Assembly (NCBI GenBank): GCA_902493275.1
Contig: CABUOQ010000028.1
Location: 1 to 24,210, forward strand
Source: an uncultured Bacillota bacterium
GTDB taxonomy: Bacteria; Bacillota_I; Bacilli_A; RFN20; CAG-449
Length of the DNA: 24,210 bases
Direction: 5' to 3'
Shown here: one piece after another, positions 7,776 to 16,164 of the stretch
Layout of the letters: each line of letters begins with the position of its first letter
Position numbering within the stretch: position 1 is the first letter of the stretch
Notes under the pieces: model-generated
Told to the model about the DNA's origin: nothing
Seen by the model: only the letters and a program-made list of their open reading frames with translations
Database searches by the model: none
Translations under genes and position numbers: made by a program

Positions 7776-10412
7776 ATGTCAAAAAAGTATGTTTATCTTT
7801 TTACTGAAGCTGCTGGCTTAGGAAAAGAAATCCTCGGAGGAAAAGGCGCTGGTCTTGCAGAAATGGCAAGTATTGGTATTTTAATTCCACAAGGATTCAC
7901 AATCACTACAGAAGCATGCGTTAAGTATTATGATGACGGTGAAAAAATTTCTGATGAAGTATTAACACAAATTAAAGAAAAATTAGCTGAATTAGAAAAA
8001 GTAACTGGTAAAAAATTAGGAGACAAAGTTAACCCATTGCTCGTTTCTGTCCGTTCAGGTGCAAGAGTCTCAATGCCTGGTATGATGGACACTATTTTAA
8101 ACTTAGGTTTAAATGATGAAACAGTAGAAGTTATCGCAAAAGCAACTGGTAATGAAAGATTTGCTTACGATAGCTATAGAAGATTTATCTTAATGTTCAC
8201 TAACATTGCAAAAGGTTTCTCAAGAAAAGAAATGGATGCAATGCTTGAAGAACTTAAAGCTTCAAAAGGTTACAAAGCAGATTGCGATATTCCTGCTGAT
8301 GAATTAAAAGTATTAATCGCAAAATATAAAGTTTGGTACAAAGAACATGTCGGAGAAGATTTCCCAACAGATCCTTGGACCCAATTAATAGAAGCTGTTG
8401 GTGCTGTTTTCAGATCATGGAACAACGAAAGAGCTATCGTTTATAGAAGAATGAATGGTATCCCTTCTGATTGGGGTACAGCTGTTAACGTTCAATCAAT
8501 GGTCTTCGGTAACAAAGGTGATAATTCAGGAACTGGTGTTGGATTCTCTCGTGATCCAGGAACTGGTGAAAAGAAGATTTTCGCTGAATATTTAGTTAAC
8601 GCTCAAGGTGAAGATGTTGTTGCTGGTATTCGTACACCAATGGAAATTGATGAATTAAAGAGAAGATTACCACATATTTATGAACAATTTGTTCAAACTG
8701 CTGCAAAACTAGAGGCACATTACAAAGATATGCAAGATATGGAATTTACTGTTGAAGATGGTAAATTATACTTCTTACAAACTCGTAATGGTAAAAGAAC
8801 CGCTGCTGCTGCATTGAAGATTGCTTGTGACTTAGTGGATGAAGGCGTAATTACACCTGATGAAGCTGTTTTAAGAGTCGACGCAAAATCATTAAACGAT
8901 TTATTACACCCTACATTTGATGTAGCTGAATTAAAGAAAAATACACCTGTTGCTTATGGTAACCCTGCTTCTCCAGGAGCTGGCACAGGAAAACTTGCTT
9001 TCTCTGCTGCTGAAGCTAAAGAAAGAAAAGATAATGGTGAAAAGGTCGTTCTCGTAAGAGAAGAAACTTCACCAGAAGACCTCATTGGTATGGTTGCTTC
9101 TGAAGCAATTGTTACTATGAGAGGCGGTATGACTTCTCACGCTGCTGTTGTTGCTCGTGGTATGGGTAAATGCTGTGTTACTGGTTGTTCACAAGCTATT
9201 ATCGATGAAGAAGCTAAGACAATGACCATCAATGGTAAAGTATATGGACCAGGTGATGTAATTTCAGTTAATGGTTCTACTGGTGCTATTTATGAAGGCG
9301 CTATTAAGATGGTTCCTGCTGAATTATCAGGTAACTTTGGTCGTTTAATGACATGGGCTGATGAATATAGAACCTTAAGAGTTCGTGCAAATGCTGATAC
9401 ACCTCGCGATGCTGAAAATGCACTTAAATTTGGAGCTGAAGGAATTGGTCTTTGCCGTACAGAACATATGTTCTTTGCTGAAGATAGAATCTTCTCAATG
9501 AGAAAAATGATTCTTGCTAAAACAACAGCTGATAGAGAAGCTGCTCTTGAAGAATTATTACCATTCCAAAAATCTGATTTCTATGGTTTATTTGCAACCA
9601 TGAAAGAAAAGAATGTCAATATTCGTTTACTTGACCCTCCTCTACACGAATTCTTACCTCAAGAAGAAGATAAGATTGAAGAATTGGCTAAAGCAATCGG
9701 AATTACAGTCGCCGATGTAAAAGCTAGAATTGCTGAATTACATGAATTCAATCCTATGATGGGATTCCGTGGAGATCGTCTTGCTGTTCAATATCCTGAA
9801 ATTGCTAGAATGCAAGCTAAAGCAATTATTACTGCCGCTTTAGATGCTCAAAAAGATTTAGGAATTGAAATTGAACCAGAAATTATGATTCCATTTGTTA
9901 TCGAATTAAAAGAATTAAAATTCGTTAAGAAAATTATCTGTGAAACAGCTGATGAATGCATTAAAGCATCAGGTCAAAAGATGGTATACCATGTTGGTTC
10001 AATGATTGAAATCCCAAGAGCTGCTTTACTTGCCGACAAATTAGCAACTGAAGCTGAATTCTTCTCATTTGGTACAAACGATTTAACTCAAATGACTATG
10101 GGATTCTCTCGTGATGACTCAACAAAATTCTTACCTGCATACTATGACAAAAAGATTTTCGAAGATGATCCATTCCAAACTATCGATCAAGAAGGTGTTG
10201 GTCAATTAGTTAAGATGGCTACAAAACTCGGACGTGAAGCTAACGCCAAGTTACATGTCGGTGTTTGTGGTGAAACAGGTGGAGATCCTCGTTCAATCGA
10301 ATTCTATAACAAAGTAGGTCTTGATTATGTATCATGCTCACCATATAGAGTTCCTGTTGCTCGTTTAGCTGCTGCACAAGCTGCAATAAAAGCAAAAAGA
10401 GCTGCAAAATAA
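7776..10412 (+). CDS. ppdK: Pyruvate, phosphate dikinase
   Basis: This enzyme interconverts pyruvate, ATP and phosphate with phosphoenolpyruvate, AMP and pyrophosphate in the cytosol. The start is ATG 7776, seven bases after aggagg, giving 878 residues; an upstream in-frame start at 7656 would add 40 unconserved residues and has no ribosome site. The N-terminal ATP-grasp domain begins KYVYLFTEA with the GGKGAGLAEM loop. The swivelling phosphohistidine domain has GGMTSHAAVVARG with the catalytic His at residue 455. The C-terminal PEP/pyruvate barrel has GLCRTEHMFF, MGFRGDRL, GTNDLTQ and CGETGGDP with the catalytic Cys at 831. Both positions coincide with His455 and Cys831 of the Clostridium symbiosum enzyme. 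It is single-gene, with its own promoter and terminator. With the PPi-type PFK nearby it points to pyrophosphate-linked glycolysis. Confidence 0.98.
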   Translation: MSKKYVYLFTEAAGLGKEILGGKGAGLAEMASIGILIPQGFTITTEACVKYYDDGEKISDEVLTQIKEKLAELEKVTGKKLGDKVNPLLVSVRSGARVSMPGMMDTILNLGLNDETVEVIAKATGNERFAYDSYRRFILMFTNIAKGFSRKEMDAMLEELKASKGYKADCDIPADELKVLIAKYKVWYKEHVGEDFPTDPWTQLIEAVGAVFRSWNNERAIVYRRMNGIPSDWGTAVNVQSMVFGNKGDNSGTGVGFSRDPGTGEKKIFAEYLVNAQGEDVVAGIRTPMEIDELKRRLPHIYEQFVQTAAKLEAHYKDMQDMEFTVEDGKLYFLQTRNGKRTAAAALKIACDLVDEGVITPDEAVLRVDAKSLNDLLHPTFDVAELKKNTPVAYGNPASPGAGTGKLAFSAAEAKERKDNGEKVVLVREETSPEDLIGMVASEAIVTMRGGMTSHAAVVARGMGKCCVTGCSQAIIDEEAKTMTINGKVYGPGDVISVNGSTGAIYEGAIKMVPAELSGNFGRLMTWADEYRTLRVRANADTPRDAENALKFGAEGIGLCRTEHMFFAEDRIFSMRKMILAKTTADREAALEELLPFQKSDFYGLFATMKEKNVNIRLLDPPLHEFLPQEEDKIEELAKAIGITVADVKARIAELHEFNPMMGFRGDRLAVQYPEIARMQAKAIITAALDAQKDLGIEIEPEIMIPFVIELKELKFVKKIICETADECIKASGQKMVYHVGSMIEIPRAALLADKLATEAEFFSFGTNDLTQMTMGFSRDDSTKFLPAYYDKKIFEDDPFQTIDQEGVGQLVKMATKLGREANAKLHVGVCGETGGDPRSIEFYNKVGLDYVSCSPYRVPVARLAAAQAAIKAKRAAK

Positions 10413-10435
10413 GATATTAATCTAAAATAAAAATA

Positions 10436-10471
10436 AAGACTATTAGACAAATCGGTCTAATAGTCTTTTTT
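10436..10471 (+). terminator. Intrinsic terminator after ppdK
   Basis: A perfect 13-bp stem (10436-10448 with 10455-10467) with a 6-base loop is followed by a T run. It lies between the convergent ends of ppdK and the minus-strand hydrolase gene, so it may stop both transcripts. Confidence 0.92.
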
Positions 10472-10484
10472 ATTAAATAAATTT

Positions 10485-11525
10485 TTAACGATGTGCTTCA
10501 AAGAATTTTAAAATGTCTTGCATGATATTTAAATCTAATTCTACCAGTTTATTATAATCGAATGAATTATATAATGAAGATGAAACATCTTGAGGAATTT
10601 TATTTTTATATTTCATTTTGGTCGATGATATTTCTTGATTAACTTTTAAATCATATTCACTCGCTGATTTAGTTATATTTGGTCGATGATATCTTCCTTC
10701 GACTAAATAAAAAGAAATATTTTTATTATCACTTAACATTTTTTTATAACGATAGAAATTATTTTGCGGATTAACAATATTATCTCTATCTCCAGATATA
10801 AGTAATGTAGGAATACTCGTGTTGCTTAAAGAATCAATACTATTAATATTAGCCAATCGCTGAAGTCTAATTTTTTCTTCCAGATTTAAAAAATATCCCA
10901 TTAATTTTGATGCATTTCCCATTAATGGTTTCATGAAATCCAAAAACAACTCATTTGAAGAATTAAAACCAGACATAGAGACTATTGCTGATATATCTTT
11001 TCTAAAATATGATATATTGTTAACGCTATACCCACCTAAAGAATGACCAAATAAAAATAATTTATAATCGCAAAGTTCTTTTTTTCTTTTTACATAATCT
11101 ATTGCAGCATTTAAATCTTTTATCGCGTTTTGAAAAAAGATAATACCTTTTCCTGTTGAATTTAAACATCCTCGAACATCATAAGCAAAAACTAAATAAT
11201 CGTTGTTTACAAAATAGTTAATTTCTGTCATATATTGTATATGTCCAGCCCCTATTCCATGTGATAAGATAATAATACCTTTAATATTTGCCTTATCGCT
11301 ATAGTAAAAATAACCAGCAAGATCATTTTTATCGCTTTTAAATTTCACATTTTTAACTTTTAAATTTGCAAAATCTTCAACTCCAAAATAATGTAATGTG
11401 TTATCATCAATGTATCTATGACCTAAGACACTCTTTCTAATAAAAGAGGTTAGCCAAAAACATCCTATGATAGTTAAAATAAATAAAGCTAATAAAATAA
11501 TTAATATAATCCAAAAAACTTTCAT
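10485..11525 (-). CDS. Membrane-anchored alpha/beta hydrolase
   Basis: A 346-residue serine hydrolase with one N-terminal transmembrane segment (about 4-27), so it is probably anchored with the catalytic domain on one face of the membrane. The fold's landmarks are all present: the oxyanion HG at 89-90 in ILSHGIG, the nucleophile elbow GHSLGG with Ser162, the acid Asp246 or Asp248 in ISGDRDNIV, and His280 in EGRYHRP. An insertion between the nucleophile and the acid (about 190-235) forms a helical lid. The family includes esterases, lipases and peptidases, and the substrate cannot be told from sequence. It stands alone: convergent with ppdK, divergent from the PFK gene. An AAGGG ribosome site lies about 12 bases before the ATG. 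Confidence 0.88.
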   Translation of the reverse strand: MKVFWIILIILLALFILTIIGCFWLTSFIRKSVLGHRYIDDNTLHYFGVEDFANLKVKNVKFKSDKNDLAGYFYYSDKANIKGIIILSHGIGAGHIQYMTEINYFVNNDYLVFAYDVRGCLNSTGKGIIFFQNAIKDLNAAIDYVKRKKELCDYKLFLFGHSLGGYSVNNISYFRKDISAIVSMSGFNSSNELFLDFMKPLMGNASKLMGYFLNLEEKIRLQRLANINSIDSLSNTSIPTLLISGDRDNIVNPQNNFYRYKKMLSDNKNISFYLVEGRYHRPNITKSASEYDLKVNQEISSTKMKYKNKIPQDVSSSLYNSFDYNKLVELDLNIMQDILKFFEAHR

Positions 11526-11641
11526 ATTCTTTTATTTCCCTTTATATTAAAACTCATTGCAATTAGTTTTTTCAAGTTTTATGGCTTAATCAAAAAAATC
11601 AATTTTATTTTTTGTTCTTATTACTAAATAAACTTGAATGA

Positions 11642-11647
11642 TATAAT
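11642..11647 (+). promoter_or_regulatory. Probable -10 box for the PFK gene
   Basis: A consensus tataat lies 41 bases before the PFK start in the AT-rich space between the divergent hydrolase and PFK genes. The -35 region (around 11618-11623) is weak. Transcription would begin near 11654. Confidence 0.5.
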
Positions 11648-11687
11648 AATTATAGATAAATTATAATTATCTTTTTGAGGAATATTT

Positions 11688-12902
11688 ATGATGAAATGTA
11701 ATGCAGTTTATGGTCAATCTGGTGGTCCAACTTCGGTTATAAACGCCTCCATGTATGGAGTGATTAAACAATGTTTAAAAAGCGAAGAAATAGAAGATTT
11801 ATATTTGATGCACAATGGAATTAATGGTTTAATCAATGATGATTTAAAAAAAGTAAGCGATATTCCTCTAGAGCAAATAGAATTACTACCTTTCACCCCA
11901 AGTTCTATCATTGGATCTATTAGACATAAATTAGATAATTATGAACAATGTGAAACAGAGTATCTTCAAATCTTAAAAACCTTAAAAAAATATAATATCC
12001 GCTATATTTTTTATAATGGTGGTAATGATTCTATGGATACATGCCACAAATTATCTTTATTTTTAAATAAGATAAATTATGATTGTAAAGTAATTGGTAT
12101 TCCTAAAACTATTGATAACGATTTAATGTTAACTGACCATACTCCTGGATTTGCTTCAAGCGCTAAATATATTATAAATACTATTCAAGCAATTCATTAT
12201 GACAATGAAACTTATCCTAATGGACGCGTCAATATTGTTGAAATTATGGGAAGAGATACTGGATGGCTATGTGCCAGTGCTTCCTTAGCGTCTATTAGTA
12301 ATGCCGGTCCTGATTTGGTTTATCTTCCCGAGGTCCCTTTTGATATAGAAAACTTTTTAAATGATGTCAAAGAAATATACAATAAGCAAAAGCGTTGCTT
12401 GGTCGTAGTTTCTGAAGGCATTAAAGACCGCGAAAAAAATCTGATTCAAAAAATAGACACCTTCGATGAATTTAATCATTTTCAACTTGGAGGGGTATGT
12501 CATTATTTATCAAATTTAATAGAGAAAAACTTACATTTTCCAACTAGAGCTATTGAGCTTTCATTACCTCAAAGATGTTATAGTTATTCCGGTTCAAAAA
12601 TTGATGTTGAAGAAGCCATTAAATGTGGTCAAGTCGCAGTAAAAACCGCTATTAAAGGAATTAGCAACATCATGATTGCCATTAAACGAACAAATGACGA
12701 CCCATATCAATGCGAATATATTAATGTTCCCCTTAACAAAGTGGCTAATGGTATCAAAAGGGTTCCTGATATTTATATAAATAAAAAAGGCAATAACATT
12801 AATTCTACATTTATTTCATATTGTTTGCCGTTAATACAAGGGGAAATAACTATTCCCATAAAAAATGGTATTTATCATTTTGCTGAAAAAAAATATTTTT
12901 AA
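11688..12902 (+). CDS. pfp: Phosphofructokinase, pyrophosphate-dependent type
   Basis: This enzyme phosphorylates fructose 6-phosphate to fructose 1,6-bisphosphate. At 404 residues it is longer than the usual 320-residue ATP-PFK. The first loop is GQSGGPTSVINAS (9-21). The two residues that separate donors both point to PPi: an Asp in GGNDS (111-115), where ATP enzymes have Gly, and Lys140 in PKTIDND (139-145), where ATP enzymes have PGTIDND. MGRDTGW (187-193) and PEVPF (214-218) follow the family pattern. The first position of GGDDS is Asn here, which is unusual. The start may be either of the paired ATGs at 11688 and 11691; a TTGAGGAA ribosome site suits both. PPi as donor is inferred from these residues; the reaction would then be reversible. 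Confidence 0.92.
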   Translation: MMKCNAVYGQSGGPTSVINASMYGVIKQCLKSEEIEDLYLMHNGINGLINDDLKKVSDIPLEQIELLPFTPSSIIGSIRHKLDNYEQCETEYLQILKTLKKYNIRYIFYNGGNDSMDTCHKLSLFLNKINYDCKVIGIPKTIDNDLMLTDHTPGFASSAKYIINTIQAIHYDNETYPNGRVNIVEIMGRDTGWLCASASLASISNAGPDLVYLPEVPFDIENFLNDVKEIYNKQKRCLVVVSEGIKDREKNLIQKIDTFDEFNHFQLGGVCHYLSNLIEKNLHFPTRAIELSLPQRCYSYSGSKIDVEEAIKCGQVAVKTAIKGISNIMIAIKRTNDDPYQCEYINVPLNKVANGIKRVPDIYINKKGNNINSTFISYCLPLIQGEITIPIKNGIYHFAEKKYF

Positions 12903-12903
12903 A

Positions 12904-13701
12904 TTATTTAATAAACTCTTTTATATAATGTAACGGAGCTATTCCAGTATATTTTTTAAATTCTCCTGAAAAATGAAGTTGATTTTTATATCCCACTAAG
13001 GCCCCAACTTCTTTGATTTTATATTTTTCAGTTAATAACAATTTTTTTGCCTGTTCCATTCTTACAAAAGTCAAGTACTCTTTAGGTGTAGAATTAGTAT
13101 ATAAAGCAAAAATATTAGACAAATAATTAGAAGTTACGCCCACCGCCTTAGCAACATCTAAAATAGTTATCTCTTTATTATAATATTTATTAATGAACTC
13201 TTTCGCGTTATTTATATGTTTTTCTTTAATCGCTAAATTTTCAATTGTTTTTTTATTATTCTTTGTAATTTCATAAAATAATTCATATAGAATTCCTAAG
13301 CATTTAATGGAAACATTGCCACATTCATAATAAGCATGATATATTTTATAAAAATAATATCCCAAGTGAGAATTAGTATCTTTTACAACACTATTACTAA
13401 CGGCAAAAACTGTATTAAATATTAAGTCTTCCACCGCTGAACCATTAAAAGAAACTAAAATACATGAATAACTTCCTTTCAAGATATTTATACTATGACC
13501 AATTTTTACAAACAAAACATCACTTTCTTTTAATACTCGTTTTTCCCCATCGAGAATAATATCAATAGATCCAAAACGACAGAATAAAAATATATAGTTC
13601 TTAATCTTATCTTCACTTATTGTATCTACTTCTCCATTAAGTTCACGAATATCTTGCACATTTAATTCAATGTATTTATTAGCGAGTAATTTTAGGCTCA
13701 T
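12904..13701 (-). CDS. AraC-family transcriptional regulator
   Basis: A 265-residue regulator with an N-terminal cupin-like sensing domain (about 20-140) and a C-terminal double helix-turn-helix. The first HTH is in ITILDVAKAVGVTSNYLSNIF and the second around IKEVGALVGYKNQLHFSGEFKKYTGIAP, the AraC signature. I chose ATG 13701 because AGAGGAA sits about 9 bases upstream; an earlier in-frame ATG at 13767 has no ribosome site. The gene is tail to tail with the PFK gene, the stop codons being one base apart with no terminator between, so read-through from either gene would be antisense to the other. The cupin domain suggests a small-molecule, perhaps sugar, effector. Its target is not evident. 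Confidence 0.92.
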   Translation of the reverse strand: MSLKLLANKYIELNVQDIRELNGEVDTISEDKIKNYIFLFCRFGSIDIILDGEKRVLKESDVLFVKIGHSINILKGSYSCILVSFNGSAVEDLIFNTVFAVSNSVVKDTNSHLGYYFYKIYHAYYECGNVSIKCLGILYELFYEITKNNKKTIENLAIKEKHINNAKEFINKYYNKEITILDVAKAVGVTSNYLSNIFALYTNSTPKEYLTFVRMEQAKKLLLTEKYKIKEVGALVGYKNQLHFSGEFKKYTGIAPLHYIKEFIK

Positions 13702-13775
13702 AATAATATTCCTCTTACGCTGCAATAATAACATTTTTATTGATTTTATAAAACCCGTAAAATCCAAAAAAGCTT

Positions 13776-13781
13776 TTTATA
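13776..13781 (-). promoter_or_regulatory. Extended -10 box for the AraC-type gene
   Basis: On the minus strand the sequence reads TTGCTATAAA, a TGN extended -10 box. It would start transcription near 13769, giving a leader of roughly 68 bases to the chosen start at 13701. The -35 region is poor. Confidence 0.4.
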
Positions 13782-13785
13782 GCAA

Positions 13786-13817
13786 AAATTATTGCTTTTA
13801 ATATATTATTTAAAAGC
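13786..13817 (-). terminator. Possible terminator after the small membrane protein gene
   Basis: An AT-rich 8-bp stem (13794-13801 with 13810-13817) is followed on the minus strand by AATAATTTTT. It lies just after the stop of the small membrane protein gene at 13838. The stem is weak, so this is tentative. Confidence 0.35.
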
Positions 13818-13837
13818 TAAATGATGTTTTTTATAAT

Positions 13838-14098
13838 TTATTTTAATATACTTGCAAATGTTATAATTATTAATATAACTGATGCCGATAATAACACAGC
13901 ATTAGCCACTATATATAATTTGTTTTTTTTAGTTACAGAAAAAACTAATCCAATAATACTAAAAATGATAGAAAATAATACATTAAAAAAAATAAATATT
14001 AAAAAGCCTATTAAAGTAAGACAAAATATCGTGCTTTCAGAAACATTAACATTTAAATTGTTATTCATAGTATTTCTTACATTTTCATTTATATCCAT
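13838..14098 (-). CDS. Small two-TM membrane protein
   Basis: An 86-residue protein with two strong hydrophobic segments (about 25-49 and 60-84) joined by a short basic loop, SVTKKNKLY. I chose ATG 14098, which has GGGAG seven bases upstream; another in-frame ATG at 14116 would add six residues. The start lies inside the end of the pseudouridine synthase gene (14-base overlap), so it is the last gene of the degV operon. A plus-strand open frame covers the same bases but has no ribosome site and reads as the complement of the membrane segments, so I prefer the minus frame. Resembles small membrane proteins of unknown function with two hydrophobic helices; no role can be given. Confidence 0.7.
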   Translation of the reverse strand: MDINENVRNTMNNNLNVNVSESTIFCLTLIGFLIFIFFNVLFSIIFSIIGLVFSVTKKNKLYIVANAVLLSASVILIIITFASILK

Positions 14099-14963
14099 TT
14101 TTTTCTCCCATTTCATTTTTTATCATTTTTGATAAATCTATTTTAACACTTATTTCTCTTTTATTAAATATTTCATAAAAAGAAAATAAATAAGCTTGCA
14201 AGCAAAGAGGAGTATTTTGGCTTTTTTCTCCATATAGATTATCGCCAACTAAAGGATGATTAATATACGCAAAATGAACTCTAATTTGATGAGTTCTACC
14301 TGTATGAATAGCAACATCTACCAAAGATTTTTTACCATTTTCTAACACTTTATACTCACTGATTGCTTCTTTAGCATTTTTGCTAACAATCATTTTATTT
14401 TCATGACGATTTCTTCCAATTGGTAGATTAATGATCCCTTCTTTTTTACTAAAGCGATTAAAGCATAAAGCGTAGTATTTTTTTATAACTTGTCGCGAAG
14501 CAATCAAATAGTTCAAGTAATCTTCACTAACAAAATTCTTAGCAAAAGCAACAATCCCTTCTGTTTCATAGTCTAATCGATTGCAAAACCTCACCTTACG
14601 ATGAATATGATGACTCTTATAATAAAAGGAAACCATGTTAGTTAGCGTTAATTCTTTACTAACACCATCACTATGAATTAAGATATTTCGCGGTTTATTT
14701 ACAAATAAATAATTATCATCTTCATAAATTATATCCAACGTCGAAGGAATAGGAGCAACATCTATATCTTCTTTAATTATTATTTTTAAAATATCATTTT
14801 CATGACAAATATAATTTTCATCTACATTTATATCATTAACAAAAAAAGATTTTTCTAGTCTTAATTTATATATTTTTTCTTTACCTACATGAAAACCCAA
14901 CAATATATCCCTAATAGTTTTATTAGCTAATTCATCTTGAATTTTATAATTTAAATAATCCAT
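14085..14963 (-). CDS. RluA-family 23S/tRNA pseudouridine synthase
   Basis: This enzyme isomerises uridine to pseudouridine in structured RNA. The 292 residues include an N-terminal S4-like RNA-binding part (about 12-65: a degenerate helix pair, then NDINVDENYICHENDILKI) and the RluA catalytic core. VNKPRNILIHSDG is at 88-100, the active-site Asp131 is in NRLDYETEGIV, then come GRTHQIRVHF (222-231) and HPLVGDNLYG (236-245). This is the RluD/RluC-like subgroup; the target site cannot be assigned. The ATG is one base past the degV stop and has no clear ribosome site of its own, so translation is probably coupled. The TGA stop overlaps the next gene's start. Confidence 0.93.
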   Translation of the reverse strand: MDYLNYKIQDELANKTIRDILLGFHVGKEKIYKLRLEKSFFVNDINVDENYICHENDILKIIIKEDIDVAPIPSTLDIIYEDDNYLFVNKPRNILIHSDGVSKELTLTNMVSFYYKSHHIHRKVRFCNRLDYETEGIVAFAKNFVSEDYLNYLIASRQVIKKYYALCFNRFSKKEGIINLPIGRNRHENKMIVSKNAKEAISEYKVLENGKKSLVDVAIHTGRTHQIRVHFAYINHPLVGDNLYGEKSQNTPLCLQAYLFSFYEIFNKREISVKIDLSKMIKNEMGEKNGYK

Positions 14964-14964
14964 A

Positions 14965-15834
14965 TTAATAATCTATTTTTTTAGAAATTGCAATAGCTAA
15001 AGATCCTGGGCCAATATGACAAGATACCGAAAGCGAAAGATGATCAACATAATAATCAATTGCTCCTGGAATATCTTGCTTAACTTTTTGTAAAAAAGCT
15101 AAAGCTTCTTCTTCGTTATTAGTGTGTGCGATACCAATATGAACATTTTCCGCGCCATGAAAACGATTTTTTATATCTTCAATAGCTGATTGAAGCATAA
15201 TTAATTTTGCCGCTTTCATTCCTCTAGTCTTTTTATATGCATCTAATTTAGCCCCCTGAATTTGAAGAACTGGCTTAATGCCCAATAAGGCTCCAAGAGC
15301 CGCTCCTGAAGGAGTTATTCTTCCTCCTTTTTTCAAATATTTTAAAGTATCGACAGAAATGTAAATTGATGCTTCAAGAGCCTCTTTTTCTAAAATTTCT
15401 TTTATCTCACTTCCAGTTTTTCCAGCTTTTTGCAATTCTATTGCATCTAATACAGCTTGTCTTTGAGTCACCGATATTCTTAAATTATCAACCACAAAAA
15501 CTTTATTAACATATGGTTTTTCACTGGCAAAAGTTATCGCGGTTTCACAAGACATCGATAAACCCGAACTCATTGGAATATGAACAACTTCATCGTATTC
15601 CTCTAATAATTTGTCCCAGAGTTCTATCACTTCACCAATCGCTGGTTGCGAAGTGGATACATCTACATTATCCGCTAGCATTTTATAAAATTCATTTTGT
15701 TTCAATGATATATCTTCAAAATATTGTTGTCCATTGGCAAAAAAAGGCATTGGAATAACCTTTATTCCTAATTCTTTAGCCTGTTCTTGTGTTATTCCAG
15801 AATTAGAATCTGTAACAATTACAATTTTTTTCAT
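14965..15834 (-). CDS. DegV family fatty-acid-binding protein
   Basis: A 289-residue DegV-family protein. Members bind a long-chain fatty acid between two domains and, as FakB, hand it to the FakA kinase for phospholipid synthesis. The start MKKIVIVTDSNSGIT (ATG 15834) has GAGAGG nine bases upstream; a TTG further up is less likely. Family motifs are VTDSNSGI (residues 7-14), VSTSQPAIGE, the fatty-acid-contacting PMSSGLSMS, TLKYLKKGGRI, and the final HIGPGSLAIA. It is the first gene of a minus-strand operon with the pseudouridine synthase and a small membrane protein. Which fatty acid it prefers cannot be seen. Confidence 0.93.
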   Translation of the reverse strand: MKKIVIVTDSNSGITQEQAKELGIKVIPMPFFANGQQYFEDISLKQNEFYKMLADNVDVSTSQPAIGEVIELWDKLLEEYDEVVHIPMSSGLSMSCETAITFASEKPYVNKVFVVDNLRISVTQRQAVLDAIELQKAGKTGSEIKEILEKEALEASIYISVDTLKYLKKGGRITPSGAALGALLGIKPVLQIQGAKLDAYKKTRGMKAAKLIMLQSAIEDIKNRFHGAENVHIGIAHTNNEEEALAFLQKVKQDIPGAIDYYVDHLSLSVSCHIGPGSLAIAISKKIDY

Positions 15835-15980
15835 AAATACACCTCTCAAATTATATTTATTTTACATAATATTATCATATTTGAGCACAAAATTCATTTT
15901 AGTCATACTATAAAATTAAATTAATACAAAATAGATTAATACTCTTTTTTGAAATCGCTTACATTTTTTTAAAAAAGGTA

Positions 15981-16008
15981 TTGATTTTTTTTTAATATAT
16001 ATTATTAT
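15981..16008 (+). promoter_or_regulatory. Promoter of the riboswitch RNA
   Basis: A -35 ttgatt (15981-15986) and a -10 tattat (16003-16008) are separated by 16 bases, predicting transcription from about 16015. That is just before a small hairpin (16016-16020 with 16026-16030) and the aptamer. The rest of 15850-15980 is AT-rich with no gene seen. Confidence 0.55.
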
Positions 16009-16031
16009 ATATATGCACGATCCCCTCGTGA

Positions 16032-16091
16032 TGTATATGTTGGTAATATGGTCCAACGTGTCTACGCTTAACCTAGAAATTAAGCTCTACA
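16032..16091 (+). ncRNA. Purine (guanine-type) riboswitch aptamer, orphan
   Basis: The three-way junction of the purine riboswitch can be drawn fully. P1 is 16032-16035 with 16088-16091 (UGUA/UACA). J1/2 is UAU. P2 is 16039-16043 with 16053-16057 (GUUGG/CCAAC), and its loop contains the conserved AUAUGG. J2/3 is GUGUCUAC (16058-16065). P3 is 16066-16071 with 16080-16085 (GCUUAA/UUAAGC), with loop CCUAGAAA. J3/1 is UC. The base equivalent to position 74 is C (16087), which in this class reads guanine or hypoxanthine (adenine types have U). The U47 and U51 equivalents are kept, and GG in L2 with CC in L3 can make the loop-loop contact. J1/2 is one base short and the P2 loop is longer than usual. 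A terminator follows directly and no plus-strand gene lies downstream for more than 3 kb. Confidence 0.85.
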
Positions 16092-16097
16092 AAATTT

Positions 16098-16164
16098 AAA
16101 AGAAGAAATGCTTTCCTTTGCAATCCCCCATAAAAATTATTGTATAAGCGTTTCTTCTTTTTTT
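16098..16164 (+). terminator. Terminator after the riboswitch
   Basis: A 14-bp stem (16098-16111 with 16148-16161, one U-G wobble) encloses a loop of about 36 bases and runs into a T tract ending at 16164. It begins six bases after the aptamer, as in transcription-terminating riboswitches, although I see no alternative antiterminator pairing. It touches the stop of the minus-strand glycosyltransferase gene and is T-rich on that strand too, so it may end both transcripts. Confidence 0.75.

Noticed and set aside
13821..14132. Plus-strand 103-residue membrane-like frame
   Set aside because: It mirrors the minus-strand small membrane protein, which has a ribosome site and operon context; the plus frame has neither.
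15955..15995. Imperfect palindrome before the riboswitch promoter
   Set aside because: Formed mainly by A and T runs with mismatches; it overlaps the -35 box and has no clear role.
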